From: Zonotrichia leucophrys gambelii
Taxonomy: Eukaryota > Chordata > Aves > Passeriformes > Passerellidae
Assembly (NCBI RefSeq): GCF_028769735.1
Contig: NC_088171.1
Span: 95,421,412 to 95,485,411 of the forward strand
Direction: 5' to 3'
Length of the DNA stretch: 64,000 nucleotides
In this document: positions 46,198 through 59,660 of the stretch, piece after piece
Layout: each line of letters begins with the position of its first letter
Position numbering within the stretch: position 1 is the first letter of the stretch
Program-made: the position numbers and the translations under genes
Notes under the pieces: model-generated
Database searches by the model: none
The model's input: only the letters and a program-made list of their open reading frames with translations
Told to the model about the DNA's origin: nothing

Positions 46198-49100
46198 TAT
46201 TTAGATGTATAGTTGTGATAGTGTGAGTTAGTCCATTCTGTCAATTTTTAGTAAATCTGTAAAAAGTGTGTGAAAAATGTCATGTCTGCCATGTGTTTGT
46301 TATGTAAGGGCTTAACGTAAACCTTCCAAACTCAAAGGAAGCATTCTTTGGAGGAATGGTGCTAAATCACCAAGTTAAATCAGAGGTATCAAACTCTGTG
46401 GATGTGTGGACACTGTACACCCTGAAGAACATTTATGCCATTGTTTCCACAGTACCAGCAAATCTACAAAAATGTTTTCATTTTTGAAATGTGGATTCGC
46501 TGGTGGTGTGCAAAAAAATCCACAATCTGACGTGGTATCTGTGTTTCCAGACTCTCCTACCCCCTGCAGCTGGCTGTCTACAGCATTTCATGTGATTCCC
46601 CTATTACCTGTTCTTTGATGTCACCTTTAGATGTTTTGAGATATTCTGTAATGAGGACATTTTCATCCTTTATGAGCACTGAGCATTAGGTACAAGTGTC
46701 CTTCTGGCTCTCTACACACAAAATATTTTGTGACATGCTAATCTTGTCACTTTGTGGAAGCAAAAATACACTTGAGAATGCAATCACAGTTTTTGACACT
46801 ACTGATTTATTTTTGGTGTTTTGTTCGCATTATATCTTTTCCTATTAATCTGTCACCACACTTGATGGATAGAATAAGGCACCCTTCTTGTTGTTTGCAG
46901 GTGTTAGGTGAATTTGAGACATAAATCTATAAATAAATATTTATTTTCTCTTAGACTTTGGGGTTAAAGGCCCAAGAATCAGCAACTACAGTCTTTCTTG
47001 ACTTGAAACAATTAATTACAGATTTTTAGTGTCATAAATGAGAAAACTTGAGTTGTTGTATAGTGTATTTCTGGAAGCCAAGACCAGATCATCTCTCTAA
47101 TAATCTTCTTCCCCTGGAGAACCAACTTAAGATATCAATGTGAATAACTTCAGCCTGACATAACATGTCTACAATTGCTAATGCTAATGTTGGAGATATT
47201 TGTGTGAATTTGTTTTCTTCTAACAAAAATGACTGTGAGAATTATATGAAAATGACAAATGTAAGAGCTGGCTGCAGCATGAAAGGTAATTGATCTTAAG
47301 AGCAGGAAAATAGAATCTGTGGTTTTAATCTGGAAGCAAGAAGAGATGCTCAATGCAGAAATGCATTCTGTGTTAATTTTAAAATATAAACTTCTATTTC
47401 CCTTCTAGAGCAGAAATGAAGAAATGTCCTGTAATGAAATTTTCTCTTCAGGGTTAGATCCCTGCTCTGAGCTCCCCTGAGAATTACACTGCACTCACAC
47501 CTTCTGAGGTGTACTGTGGCTAACCCCTGGGTAAATCCTTTGAAATATCCGTAAGGATCTCTTGGTCTTATTGAAACAGAGCCCTGTATGAGCAGGCTGA
47601 ATTTGTGAGAAAGGTGGATACTGCAAAAGGGATATGAAAAAAACAGGTGACACTTGGCATGTCTTTCATCCCTTTGCTGGAATTAGCATTAGTAGAATAA
47701 TAAGTTAGAGCTGGTGGAATAATAGATTAGAATAACAGCATCCATAAAGAGGTTCCTTAAGGTCACTAGTGTTTCTTCGTAATCTTGTTATTTTACAATT
47801 TATTAAAGTATTAAACTGGTGCTTTGATTTAACAAATTCTTTTTCTCGTTGGTTTAGATGTTTTTTATGCTATGGTGACTTGAATAATTTTGTGCAAATA
47901 GAAGTATTTATTTGGATTGAATTAAAGAAAATGTTTGGAATTAAAAGCTCCGAGTCATTTAAATTATCATTGGATAAATAATTTGCTTTCATTTCAAACA
48001 AGTCTGTGCATCTCTGATCTAGAATTTTTCCTAGCTTTCAATAATGCAGTAAGATATCAGAGAGCCTGTGTAGTCACTGCTGTCACTCAATAAGCTGATT
48101 TAGAACTGCCTGAAGAGGCAGCACAATTTCCTTGTGTGTGGAGTTTTGCTGACTCTTGGAACGCAGACTCCACAACTCTGTTCCCAGTGCTAATGTTGCG
48201 CAACTGTTCAGTAACTTCTGAAATATTAGACCTGAGGATCTTCTTTCTGCTCTCGTCTTTTCAACTTAATAGTCTCATTTTCTCCTCTTTATTTTCCTGC
48301 ATTTTCCAAATAATATTTAAAATAGCCTTGAACTACCATCAACACAAAAAAAAGTTTGAGTAATTTGTGACACCTTCAGTTGACGTTATCACATTTCTGT
48401 TCGTATTCCTCTTTGTCTAGCGGAGTCAGCTGTACAGCTCTGCTTTGGCTGTCTCAGGAAATGTGGTGGCAAGATTGACTGCTTTAGGCAGAAACACACT
48501 GAGGATCTCATGTGGGATAGCAGATTAAGTAACATCCAGTGCATTATAAGGGTAGTTTATATTTTGAATGAACATAGTTGGTAGGTTAACTTTGCCATTC
48601 ATCCTGTGCTAATTAGTTTTAGGACTCAATCAGTGGAATGGGAGGCAATGGACTGATACAGTACATATTTGTAAAAGCCAAATTTTACTTAAAAAAGATA
48701 TGACACATTCCTAAAGTCTTTTTTTTTGTAAGCAAAGTAATACAGATTTTTATGAACATTTTTTAGCGAAGTTAATACTAATATATTGATGGAAAAAAAT
48801 ACAAAAATTGCTAACAGTATAATTATGAGGCTGGTTGTTCAGGAAATATTTTTCTTCTCTATGTAGAGTCCTTAATTTGAATATTACTGCAGAGACTAAA
48901 TCAGGTATACCCCAAAGTCCTTGGCATGTGGTCACGCTGCCACTTGAGGAGAAACTGAGAATTACGACCAAAGTAAAAGTTTTCAATTGCACTTTTTGTT
49001 ATGCCATGGGAAGCCTGCTTTGTAGAGAGGGAGATAGATGGAAAATTAGAAGTGAAAAATTCCTGTGCAGTATTCTGTGCCAGCTTCTACCTAATGAGAT

Positions 49101-49849
49101 ATGCAGCAACATCGATAGCCTTAATTTTGCTTTTCTTCTTACTGATTATAGCCTGGCATGGGATTATGCTGCAGACATATGGCAGAATGGCTAAGATGAA
49201 GACACCTTTCAATATTTTGACAGGCAAAATTATTTTGGGGCTTCATGATTGCATTAAGGAAATCAATTGCAAGTGCAGAAAATGTAGCACTAACTTCAAA
49301 AAGGGCAAAAGTTTGTGTTAAAGTTCTGAGGTTTGGATGGATAAAACATTCATAACATGTGTCTAATTTTGCTATATAAATAACAATATGGTTTCAATTA
49401 AGGCACTCCGATAAAAGCAATCTGAGATAAGGTTAAGATGGATTTGAAAATGAATTGCCTTCCTCTTTAAGGATGTGATTTGAGGTGGCTGGAGAACTAT
49501 TTTTTCTTGCTTGTTAACTCTACTTGGCACAAGCTCTGGTGAGGTAGTGACTGAGATTCAGAATGTCTTCCGAGAAAAAAACAGAAAGCACTCCAACCTG
49601 GTCCATATCTGTCTTTCACACTGTGTGTGTGATGTTTTCTTGTTGCCAATGGCTGGATGTGGATTGGCCCTCTGGTTCATCCTGATGGTCCAGAGCCTCT
49701 TTTCAGTTGGTGGTCCAGGCTGCTGTTTGGAATTTTGGAGGCTCCAGCTCTGCACTCTGTCACTGCCCATCACTATTATTTTCATCAGGATGATTAATCC
49801 ATTTTTCCCAAGAAAATCACCAAGATGCAAGTTTTGCTTATTTCTTTTA
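46198..49849. other. Non-coding single-copy sequence
   Basis: No gene recognised. Frames of 70-130 codons occur at 48,835-49,321 and 49,511-49,909 but overlap in different phases. They show no domain and no consistent exon borders. Composition is ordinary AT-rich host DNA. Confidence 0.5.
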
Positions 49850-50110
49850 TTAATTCACCTTGATAATAGCCTGTATAACCATATGCAAAATTATTCATCG
49901 CTAATTTAATAATTGTATTATTTATCATTAGCATAATAACTGTAGAGCCTTACATCAGGGAGCTAATACACTACAGGTGGGAAGCAAGCCAAATTAACTG
50001 CATGTCACCTGAATAATTTCCACAATAATTGTTGTTATTGTTGAGTCAACCAAGTAACTCATCAAATGCTGCTGTTTCTCTTCTAACACTTTGAATTTTG
50101 GAGGTCTCAA
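49850..50110. promoter_or_regulatory. Candidate conserved enhancer-like block
   Basis: This block is dense in homeodomain-type TAAT/ATTA cores (gctaatttaataattg, tatcattagcataataac). It has an octamer-like atgcaaaa at about 49,881-49,888. It also has two opposed E-boxes, CAGGTG at 49,974-49,979 and CACCTG at 50,006-50,011. That grammar is common in conserved vertebrate developmental enhancers. The call rests on motif content alone. Conservation cannot be seen from one sequence. Confidence 0.3.
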
Positions 50111-53100
50111 GCTTATAATTTGGCATCTTCCCCTTCAGCTGCTTTTGCCTCACCTTTGTTCCTATTGCAAAGCTGTTAGGGATTCTTGCTGCAATGCACT
50201 GTGAAAAACTGTTTTAACTTCTGATCTACACATATGGTTGTAGGGTCATTGGGTACTCTGTTGGTTATTAGGTGTGTTGGGATGCTAATAGGTTAAACCA
50301 TAATTCACTATTGACCTGATTTTCCATTCTGAGGCTAAGGCATGTTTGTACATCAGGTGCCCTGTCTAAAGATTATTTTAGAGATTGGGGCTTGCTTATT
50401 CTTTAATCTGTTTTGTGCATTGGTAGCTAAAATCCAAAAGGTTGAACCAGGTTATGAAGAGATGTAGCAAAATGTATAATATATTTTTAGTGAAACTTAC
50501 AACGGAGTGTTGATTAAAAAAAACCCCAAACCCTCATAGCATAGAAAGTTCATTATCAGGATTTTGTGGGAGGGGTATGGCAGGGGGCTTAAAACACTGG
50601 ATTTTTGTCATTATCTCTGTCTCCTTGTAAGCTCTTTAATACTTCCCAATCCCTGCCACTGATGACCTTTGCTTAGAGAGTTGGATGGCAGCCCTTGACA
50701 GAGCCTTAGAGCCAGAACACAGTAATGACAGATGAAAAATCACCCATATATCAGAAAAAATGAAATGGGGAAGAATGAGGGACAAGAAACCTCTTATTTC
50801 CTTATTCTGCTCCCTTTTGTCTGCTTTCAGCTGTCAATTTGAAATACAGTTTTTAGCTCTGTTAAAATATAGAGGTAGAGGGTATGTACCTAATTTGTAA
50901 AAGATAAATTTGATCTCCACATGATTTCAAATAAAGTTTTCCTGCTATTCTGTAAATCTGTTCCAAATACCTGTGGGCAGCATAAAGGTAATGACATTTG
51001 TGTTCCTCATAAAATGGGAAAGAATCTGCATTTAGACCTTTACTTAGTCCATTTTTTGAACTTGAGAAAGTACTTCAAAAGTAGACAGCAGCTGTTTTCA
51101 TTTCATGAAGGCTGTTCATTTTTTTCTGGAAGCTGAGTGCCTTTGCAGGGGACCACACATTTGGCTTTTTCAAAGGGTGGTAAAGAGGTTCCCAAATTCA
51201 GTGAACTTCAGTGACAAGTAGACATGTCATTTACTTGAGTATTTTTAAAAATTCTTCTGTAGGACCTCAAGCATTTTAACTTTACTTTTTCATCTTAACT
51301 TTTTGAAGGTTTTACAAATAAATTTTCCCACATTTTTTGTGCTTATTCGAGTAAAGATATTCCCAACCAATTGAGTAGTCCCAGAGCAGGTGTCTAATAA
51401 AGATTAGATTTTGCTGTATAGAACTAGAAAAATAGGAGCAATAACAAGTATTTGCTGGATGTTGTTGATGCTATATCACACTTTGTGTTGATTTTGTGTA
51501 AATTTCAGTTTTCACAGCTGCAGAACTGAAAAGCAAAGGAAAAGAACTTTTGATGCTGCTCTTACTAAACAGTAGTTACTAACAGTTGTAACTACTCAGC
51601 CTAGGATCTAATGCATGTAAAATTCAGATAAGCCTTAGATAAGCTTTTGAGAGAATTGGACTAAAAAACACATACAAAAATTATCTATTGTATATAAGTA
51701 TATGTATTCATCTGAATACTAATAAGGTAGATATATTTGTTAAATTAATGTACAGCTCCTGGCTTTACACCTCTATGTTGTTAGGTAGGGTGGGGATAAA
51801 TGGATGTTAAAATACACTGTAGTTAAGACTGGTCTCTAAGTGAAAACACTTTTTCTAAAGAAACAAAGGACTGTTTAGTGATTTTTGCTTCTATTTAATA
51901 ACAGTAACTCAAAGAGTAGTATGAGGGTGACATGGCGTTGAAAAATAGTATGAAATGACTTGGATGAAAATCAGATATTTGCAGCAGGATTTAACTCTTT
52001 CAGATATCAGGGAAAACTAATCTACATTAAAACCCTCATGGAGCATTTTCATTAATGGGCTCTGCTGGGATTGTCGTATGGTATAGGGATGTTTGTTGCT
52101 GGTGAGAAAGATGGTGTCCAATTTCTGTCCCAACACTAATTCAGGTAATTACTACCTTGCATGTCTTCCCTCTAGGGAGGCCCAGAGAATGTGATCTTTT
52201 AATGTTATCTGAGAAGATCTAGTCATCTGGGCTTCCTCTTTAGCAATCTCTGGCAGTTCTTGAATAAGTACCTCTTTATAAGAGCAGGAATCATCATTTG
52301 GGGTAGTTAGGAAAAGTCCCCTGACTAGGAAAGTGGAAAGTGTCTGATTTACTCCCCTGAAGTGTCTGATTTGCACCCTTGATTCGGTTGTTTAAAAACA
52401 AGAGAAAACAATTTACCATTAAAATTGGTACAAGTTGTGTAAATTAAAATAGCCCCTGAAGGTACTTACTCTATCTTAAACTAGAGCTCAGGGTATTAAA
52501 AATTCAAAACACAGCAGAGAAGTCAGGGTTGGTTGTTTGCCAATGCTGTCTGAAAAAAACAAGATTATTAGAGTCAGAAATCTGTTGCCTATGAGTAACT
52601 GTTGCCCTGCTGGGAAAATTTACAATTCCAGATTCTCGTAATGACGACTTTTGACATTTTAACCAAATAGGTGACTTGTCAGAATTCACATTAATTATCA
52701 ATACCAATAAGACAATGTTTAGAAGCCAAATTTGAGACTGTAGTAGTAAGATAAAAATTACTTCTCCCTCCTGGAACCTGCCACATGTGCACAGGAACAA
52801 TCATATACATCCTCAGAATTTAAAATGGATATATTTGGAAAATTAAGAAGTTTTGTTTTTCTCCCCTGGAACTTGAATGTAACTTTGAAGTTTTCATTAA
52901 ATGAGACTTTTTCCCTCCTCTGTTTCTTTAGAAGGAAAACATCTTGTAAGTGTGCAGAATAAGATAGTTGAAACTGAAATGCAGACTTTGGAAAATATCT
53001 GAAAAATTGTTGAATGACATCAAAAATAGGATGATCATGCATCCAGATGTGTTTGACACAAGTTAGGTAACTTGATTTTTTTCCCCCCACTACAATATAA

Positions 53101-53283
53101 TTACTATTTTTAACCAAAGCTTTCTACCTGTGTTCTTATGTCAGTATTCATTCATATGAATAAAACTACAGAGAGTGATTTGATTTTAGAGAGTTCCTTA
53201 GTATTCATAGGATAACTTAAGCTGGAAAGCTCTAAACAGGGTCAAATTTTATTGGGTTATTTGATGCTCTCTCCACTTGAATG
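50111..53283. other. Non-coding single-copy sequence
   Basis: No gene or repeat recognised with confidence. Minus-strand frames at 52,504-53,117 have no domain. The region is uniformly AT-rich with short A and T runs only. Confidence 0.5.
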
Positions 53284-53895
53284 CTGAACATCTCCAAGGA
53301 TGGAATTAACATTGCTTCTTTGGGTTAGTGTTCAATTTTTGAGTAGTCTTATGATTAAAAAGTTTTTACCTGAATCCTGATTGGAATTCTCCATGTCACA
53401 GTTTGTGTTTTGCCTCTCTTTCTGTCACTATGCTCTTCTGAGAGGAGGCTGACTCCAAGCATCTTCAGGGATGCTTTCCACTAGAGTGTGCCCTGGACCT
53501 ACTACAGAACACCAAAGATTTCCTTGACTGAAACTCCATGGTGGGCACAGTGCTCCAAATGCAGTCTGAATGGGGAGGAATTCCATTGACTGGGTATGTT
53601 CTTCCTAAGGCAGATCAGTATGACTGTCCTTGCTGCAATGCCATGTATAGACTCATGCTCAACTTTTTGTCCACCAAGTCTCCAGGGTCTTTTTCCACAG
53701 TGCTGCCCTTCAGCCTGTTCTATTGCTTCCAGATATGTAGGGTTCTGTATTTGTCAAACTTCATGAGGTTTCTGTTGGGTAAATTTTTAGCATCTAGGTA
53801 TTTTCAGGGTCTTTGAAAAACATCTCTGCCTTCTTGTATGCCAACTACTGCCCTTCATTTACTATAGTTTACCAAGTTGATCTTGAATGAGGTTA
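53284..53895 (-). mobile_element. CR1: Old CR1 LINE 3' region (antisense, about 600 bp)
   Basis: On the plus strand the segment follows the reverse complement of the CR1 end in the right order. The blocks are aacatctccaaggatgga, the aaaaagtttttacctgaatc block (equivalent to '...TTTTTCCTAATATCCAACCTGA'), gaggaggctgactcca, ggtgggcacagtgctccaaa, ctcatgctcaactttttgtc with ccagggtctttttccac, and finally a cttcatgaggttt / gccaactactgccc stretch. Divergence is high throughout, so it is an old subfamily copy. It is non-coding now; the frame at 53,538-53,816 is a shadow of it. Confidence 0.8.
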
Positions 53896-56800
53896 TTTTG
53901 TTAAAAACTACAGTTAGATTAGTACCACTCTGAGGAAGTGAAAGTCTCTAGGTAGCTCATGACATAGTTTATTTTTTCCTTCAAGGGTTTATTCTGGAAA
54001 GAATGACATTGACTGTCAGTAGAATTGTATGGTTGCAGAAGAAATTACATTAGACTAAGTTTCAGGTGAAAGGACAATACCAATATGCAATAGAAATGTT
54101 ACTGGTGGTGTAAAGAAAGAGCAAATAGAAATGCTTGAGTATGAAAGCATCAGTGAAAATGATGAAGGAAGAGATAGGAGATGTGTTGGTGGCATCTAGA
54201 TAAAGAGATTTACATAAGTAATGATGTATACAAAGATTACAGTAACAACTGTACATAGGAACTTAAAAGTTGTAATTTTAAGCCTTTTGTTTATTTTTAA
54301 ACCCCTCAACTTTGATATAAAGTCCAAAGACAATTATAAAAATATACTACACTCACCTACCTGTTTTGAAAGTTTTTTGGCAATATCAAAAAGTCAGAAT
54401 GTATTGCTGTTAAAATTACTTCATATATATATCTTTATGTATATTTATAGTAAAGTCTTCATTGCAAGTGAATTGGCTACATAATTTGTTGCAAGTTATT
54501 TATTTGGCTGTGTTGTTTGTCAGGTTTTGTACCTTGCAACAGTCACTAATTCCCATCTTGGGAAAAGAGAAACAGGAGAGATTTTACGTAGTTGGATAGA
54601 GACTCTGTGAAATAACAGTGTGGATGATGATTTTTTTCCCCTTGATTCCAGATCATCTCAAGTACATTTTAAAGTTTAGTTAGAATTTATTAATGCCCTT
54701 GGTCTAGACTATTTTTGCCAAATCTTAAGAGACTGCTCTCCAGCAGCATCTACGTCCAGTATGCCGTGTGGGTTGTAATAAACAAGTACTTTTGTGGCTA
54801 CCTTTGTGTAGTTCAGTGGTAAGGAGAGGAAGAAGTGGTTCACCACGTTTTTTTCCCCCTCATCTTTGTTCTTTGTTGACTGTGGCTCCATTTACCTTCC
54901 TGCTGTTCTATTTAGTGTGCCATCTACGTCCCAGCTGCTCTGCTTCTGCTGTCCTTAAGATGTGAGACAGGAAAAAAAAAAAAGGGAATTCATGAAATCC
55001 GCACAATGACCTTCCTGTCAATGGAAAGGGACAGAGGGCTGTGGCAACCAGAAGTGAAGGCCTGGTGGAAACAATTAGCAGATCTGTAAAATCTATCTGA
55101 TCTCTGCAGAAACAGGAATGGTGCTTTTGGTGCTTCAGAGTGTGTTTGTTTATTTTAGACAGCAACAAACTTGTCTTGCCACTCTTGGCATCTGTTCTGT
55201 CTTATTCCATAAATACCCTGAGAAAGGGGCACTCTGAAGTACTAGACAAGAAAATAGGACAGCAAAATTTGGATTTATGTAGTTTGGAGTAATCCTGGTA
55301 GTTCCCAAGCTAAGAAAAATCAATTGTTGAGAAACTCGCAAGTGGGCTGATTTTGGCTTTTTTTTTATTGTTGTTCATAATAACCTTATTAGAAGCTAGC
55401 AAAATCCAAAGTTTGCACTTGTTTATCCAAGGGATGCATATTCTAATTTGTTTGGCAGCTCTGTTAATTGCTGTCTAAAACAAGCAGTATGACAGAAAAA
55501 TTTTCTGAAGTCTGTGTTTTGAACAGCTATCACCTTAACAAAAACTCCTGCTGTGATTCCAAGACATGTGGATGTAATAATTTGCACTGAGGTTTCTGCA
55601 CCTGCTTAGCTGTCACTCTGTTGACAAAAGAATGGGAGTGAAGGCTGCTCCTGTGCATTTCTGTAGCTGCTTATTTATTCTGTTTGCATAACCTAAAGAC
55701 TAACAGCAAACAAACCAGGGTAAATATTATTTTTAAGTAGTGTAGATAAACATGGATGATGGTGATTGTGGCAGAAAGCGTATCTATGGAAAATGTGCCT
55801 CAGAACTTAATTACAAAGATTGTTCTCTTTTTCAAGCATGCTGTGCTGAATTCTGCTGTTAAAAGGAGCAGTGCCTTTATATTAAAATGTCCCTGCATGC
55901 TTGTTGTCTGCTTTGAAGATGTGTTCAAAAATTTATGCATGCTTCAATAACACTTGATTTTTATTTCTGTGTAGAAAGTGTAAACTTGCAAAGCACTGTA
56001 AGTCTATGCTTTTAATTCAAAAACTCTTTGACCAGTTTTTTTTTAACCTTTCCAAAAGCATGCTTCGATTGTTGGAAGAATAAATCTGGCAGTTTGAGCC
56101 AAAGTTGTAAATGTGTTGCAACAAAAGGTTCTGTAAAAGAAAGCAGTTGTAAAGTACAGCATTGCATCTGCTTCTACACTGTAAAATTATAGTGAAACAA
56201 CAGTGGATCCTTGCCCACTCTTCTGCCCAGCTTGGTGACAATCATGGCCAAATAGAGAGTTCTCAGACAGAAACAGGAAGGCTTGCATTAAAATATGTGT
56301 GACTGACACAATAGGTAATATGTGATAAAAATATCTGGTATGATGATAATAGAGGGGGAAAATAAGCTTATACCAAGAATAAGGAAACCTTGCCTAATAA
56401 CTGTGTATTGCTTTTACAGGAAAAATGATGTTACTGCATCAAGTTTAGCACCTAATGATTCTGATATTTTTTTAACAGGAGTCTTCCTCCAAGATGTTTG
56501 GTAAACAAAGTTAATGAGTTCACGTTAAGTTCATCTGAATCAAGCATCAAGTTAAAGCATCTGGATCTTAGGCTTATGTTTTTTTTCCGATTGAGAATCC
56601 ACATTTACACTTTGAAGTGAAGTGGATTTATTTTTCCTTACAGCGAGGATTCCCAAAACCTCTCTGTGGTCCTTCCAACCTGGTTTGTATAACTCTATCT
56701 ATAAATTCTAGGAAAGTTTTTACTGGGAGGAACAATTTGATAGTTAATTTTAAAATAGAACATTAGGAAGAAACCCAAAAAGTTTTATAAATAATTTTAT

Positions 56801-58559
56801 CTGTCCTGTCTCCTGTGTCTAGACTTGCCTGCAAGGTTTAATGTCTCCTGTCTTCCAGCAAAACCTGTGTGTTCCTATGGTGTGTAGTCCATCAGGAAGG
56901 ACTGGGTTGTGTTTTCTTCCTGTACCACTCAGAAATGCCTTGGTTTCTTTACAGTGTGACAGTGGTCACAATGGTTGCAGGATGAAGAGAGAGGTGAGAA
57001 TGTTGACCTCATGTTCAGAAGGCTTGATTTATTGTTTTATGATATATATATATTACATTATGACTATACTAAAAAGAAATAGAAGGGAAAGTTCTCAGAA
57101 GGCTAGCTAACCTAAGAATAGAAAAGGAATGAATAACAAAGTTCTGTGTCTCAGCACAGACTGAGACTCAGCTCTGCTGTGAGTGGTCAGTAAATCCAAA
57201 CATCCACAGGAGACCAATCACAGATCCACCTGTTGCATTCCACAGCAGCAGATAACCATTGTTTACATTTTGTTGCTGAGGCCGCAGCTTCTCAGAAGGG
57301 AGAATCCTAAAGAAAGGATTTTTCACAAAAGATGTCTGTGACATTTACAGTGCTGGAGACTTTTTCCATCCTTAGGGTCGTACTCTGCCTTTTCCCGTCT
57401 CAAAATCAGTGTGCCTCATCCTGATCTAAAAAGCTTTTATGTCTTAGCATCCTCTATAGAGCAGAAGTAATTTATTACTTCATGATGAAGGTTTTCTGTG
57501 ATTCTATCTGTCCCATTTTGAGTGGATAATTGTTTCAAGCCAAGAAACAAAACAGATTATGTTCATTGTATTGACTCCTCATGCAATTTCTGTACTCTAA
57601 AGATAGATGTCTTAATTAAATTTTACACTTTTTCCATATGTAGGAAGCCTTGATTGGCCTTTGTAACATATTTTAGAATGCATGAGATGCCGCTCATTAT
57701 ATATCATAAATGAATTAAAAGATCTTCAAATGTCACAAGAGATGCAGAGGAAGGGCTTGATATTGAGGGAAGTACTGTAATACAGATGGTCTCACTCCTA
57801 AAAGGATATCACATGTATTAGGCTGTTTCATCCTGTCTCCTTTCTTTTGCCTTATGTACATTAAGGTTTCTTTTTCAAGTCACTTCAGAATATTCTCTCT
57901 ATCTCAGCTGGTGAGTGAGCATGGTTTTCATTGCAAGGGATGGGGCAGTAGGGAAAAGCATATATTTGCAAAACATCTTTTCATTTTAATGAACTGTGGT
58001 GTCTGCTCCTGATCCAGATGATCCCAATATGATCCAGATGATCACACTTTTGGACTCAGATCAGATTTCTGCACCTGATATTTGCTATAAAACCAGAACT
58101 TACTTTCAACTATAGATGCACAGTTGAGCGTCTGTAATAATGATGCATGTGTAATAGTGATGAGGTTGTTTGAAATTACATTTAATGCAGTTGAGATATT
58201 TAACCTTGCATCACAGACAGATTTTAAAGGATCTAGGGTAATGGTGCTTGCAAAATCTTCTGGACAATAATGGACACACTGGGCAGGAACATAACTAACT
58301 ATAGGAAAGTAATGTAATTGCATCTCCTGCCTTGCTCTTGTATTTGCTTAAATGGGTAATTTTTGCCAAAGGCTTTAACTGTTGGCAGCTGAAATCAAGT
58401 AGATTGTGGGGAATCCTGCACCACCTCATAAATGAATATTTGAAGTGAGTGACAAGCAAGCCTGCAAGGTTAAAAGACACAGAGATTGCTGTAGAGCCAG
58501 CCTCAGATTAAATATTCTCTAGGTTTAATATTTTGTTTGCTCCTGAATAATCAGCTCAT
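53896..58559. other. Non-coding single-copy sequence
   Basis: No gene recognised. A 20-bp imperfect tandem (tgatccagatgatc twice) lies at 58,010-58,046. A short stretch near 56,655-56,712 (ggtccttccaacctggtttg, then tctatctataaattct) looks like the very end of a degraded plus-strand CR1 but is only about 55 bp. Other frames are short and featureless. Confidence 0.5.
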
Positions 58560-59660
58560 AAGTAACCACATCATGGTGCTCTGTTAGGAGTCCTTTTAGT
58601 TGGCGCTGGTTTTCATATCATAATATAATTGATAGCTTCTTTTGTCAGAAATCACCAGGCAGCCAAATAAACAATATGTCCTTCTGTCTGTTCAGGAGTA
58701 GTGTAATGTTCAGAAATATTGATCCCTCATGCCAGATAAAGCTATAATGAGGATAATAGCAAATGAACCAAAAGCTGCTTCAACATGTCTCATCTATTAC
58801 ACAAAGAATTATAAAGTTGGTACCATATTGACCTTCTTGTGACATGCTAAAAGTTACTGCTGCCAGTGCTGTTTAGTATTTTCAAATGGCTGTTCTTCAT
58901 GGGGAGAAAAAGAGGAAAATATTTAGCTTTTCTATGACTGGTTTACTTTTTATTGATCTCCCCGCTGCTAATTTAAATGTGAATACTCAGAGATAGGACA
59001 TCAAAGTCATCTTAACAGAGGATGGCAAAAGCATCTTGTTGGCCAAAATTTTCTGATTATGGAGATTTTGGCAGCTTTTGGTTGGTCACCTGCCTTCTTG
59101 CCTCCTTTCCCTCCTTTGTTTAATTCCTAATTAAGTGAATGCTTGACCTATAGCAGTGTTCCAGATGTAGTGTAGGAGACTGTCAAAAATAATGCAATGC
59201 CAGTCCTCCAAGTTCACTGCTCATTCTTAAGATCCCTCCCACTGCACTTCAATTTTCACTCAAATATTATTCCATTATGGAGAGCTTATTTCATGCTAAT
59301 TATGAATTTTAAAAATTTCATCTGGAGCAGATAATATAGAATGACTGATTAAAAGTGAAAAGATTAAAAGACTCTCCATGAAATAAGTGCATTTAAAAAT
59401 TAAAATATATCATCATCTGGGTTTTGACTGTGCCGAAAGAACATCTAATAAAAACTAGTAAAATGTAATTTGATACAGTTTTTTAAACATCAAGTAGCTT
59501 TGAAACAGTAAGTAGATGAATAGGCTGCTAATGGACATTATTCTCAACTCATTGCATGGATTATATTAGTGTTATCTAGAGTCTCGCACTAACACTGAAT
59601 GCTGCAAAGAATCTTTAATTGTGCCTTTGCTGCTAAAGAAAGGAATGGCCTTGGAGCATC
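58560..59660. promoter_or_regulatory. Candidate conserved non-coding block
   Basis: About 1.1 kb of complex AT-rich sequence with no low-complexity runs. It has repeated homeodomain/POU-type strings such as tttcatgctaattatgaatt at about 59,290-59,310 and gctgctaatttaaatg at about 58,965-58,980. Its texture resembles known deeply conserved vertebrate enhancers. No long open frame crosses it. This is inference from appearance; an alignment is needed to confirm. Confidence 0.3.

Noticed and set aside
48835..49321. Overlapping plus-strand frames with hydrophobic segments that might suggest a small membrane protein
   Set aside because: Two different phases are open over the same bases, neither matches a known family, and there is no upstream promoter or splice context.
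56655..56712. Possible CR1 tail (ggtccttccaacctggtttg, then tctatctataaattct)
   Set aside because: The resemblance is limited to about 55 diverged bases. It is mentioned in the regional note but not called as an element.
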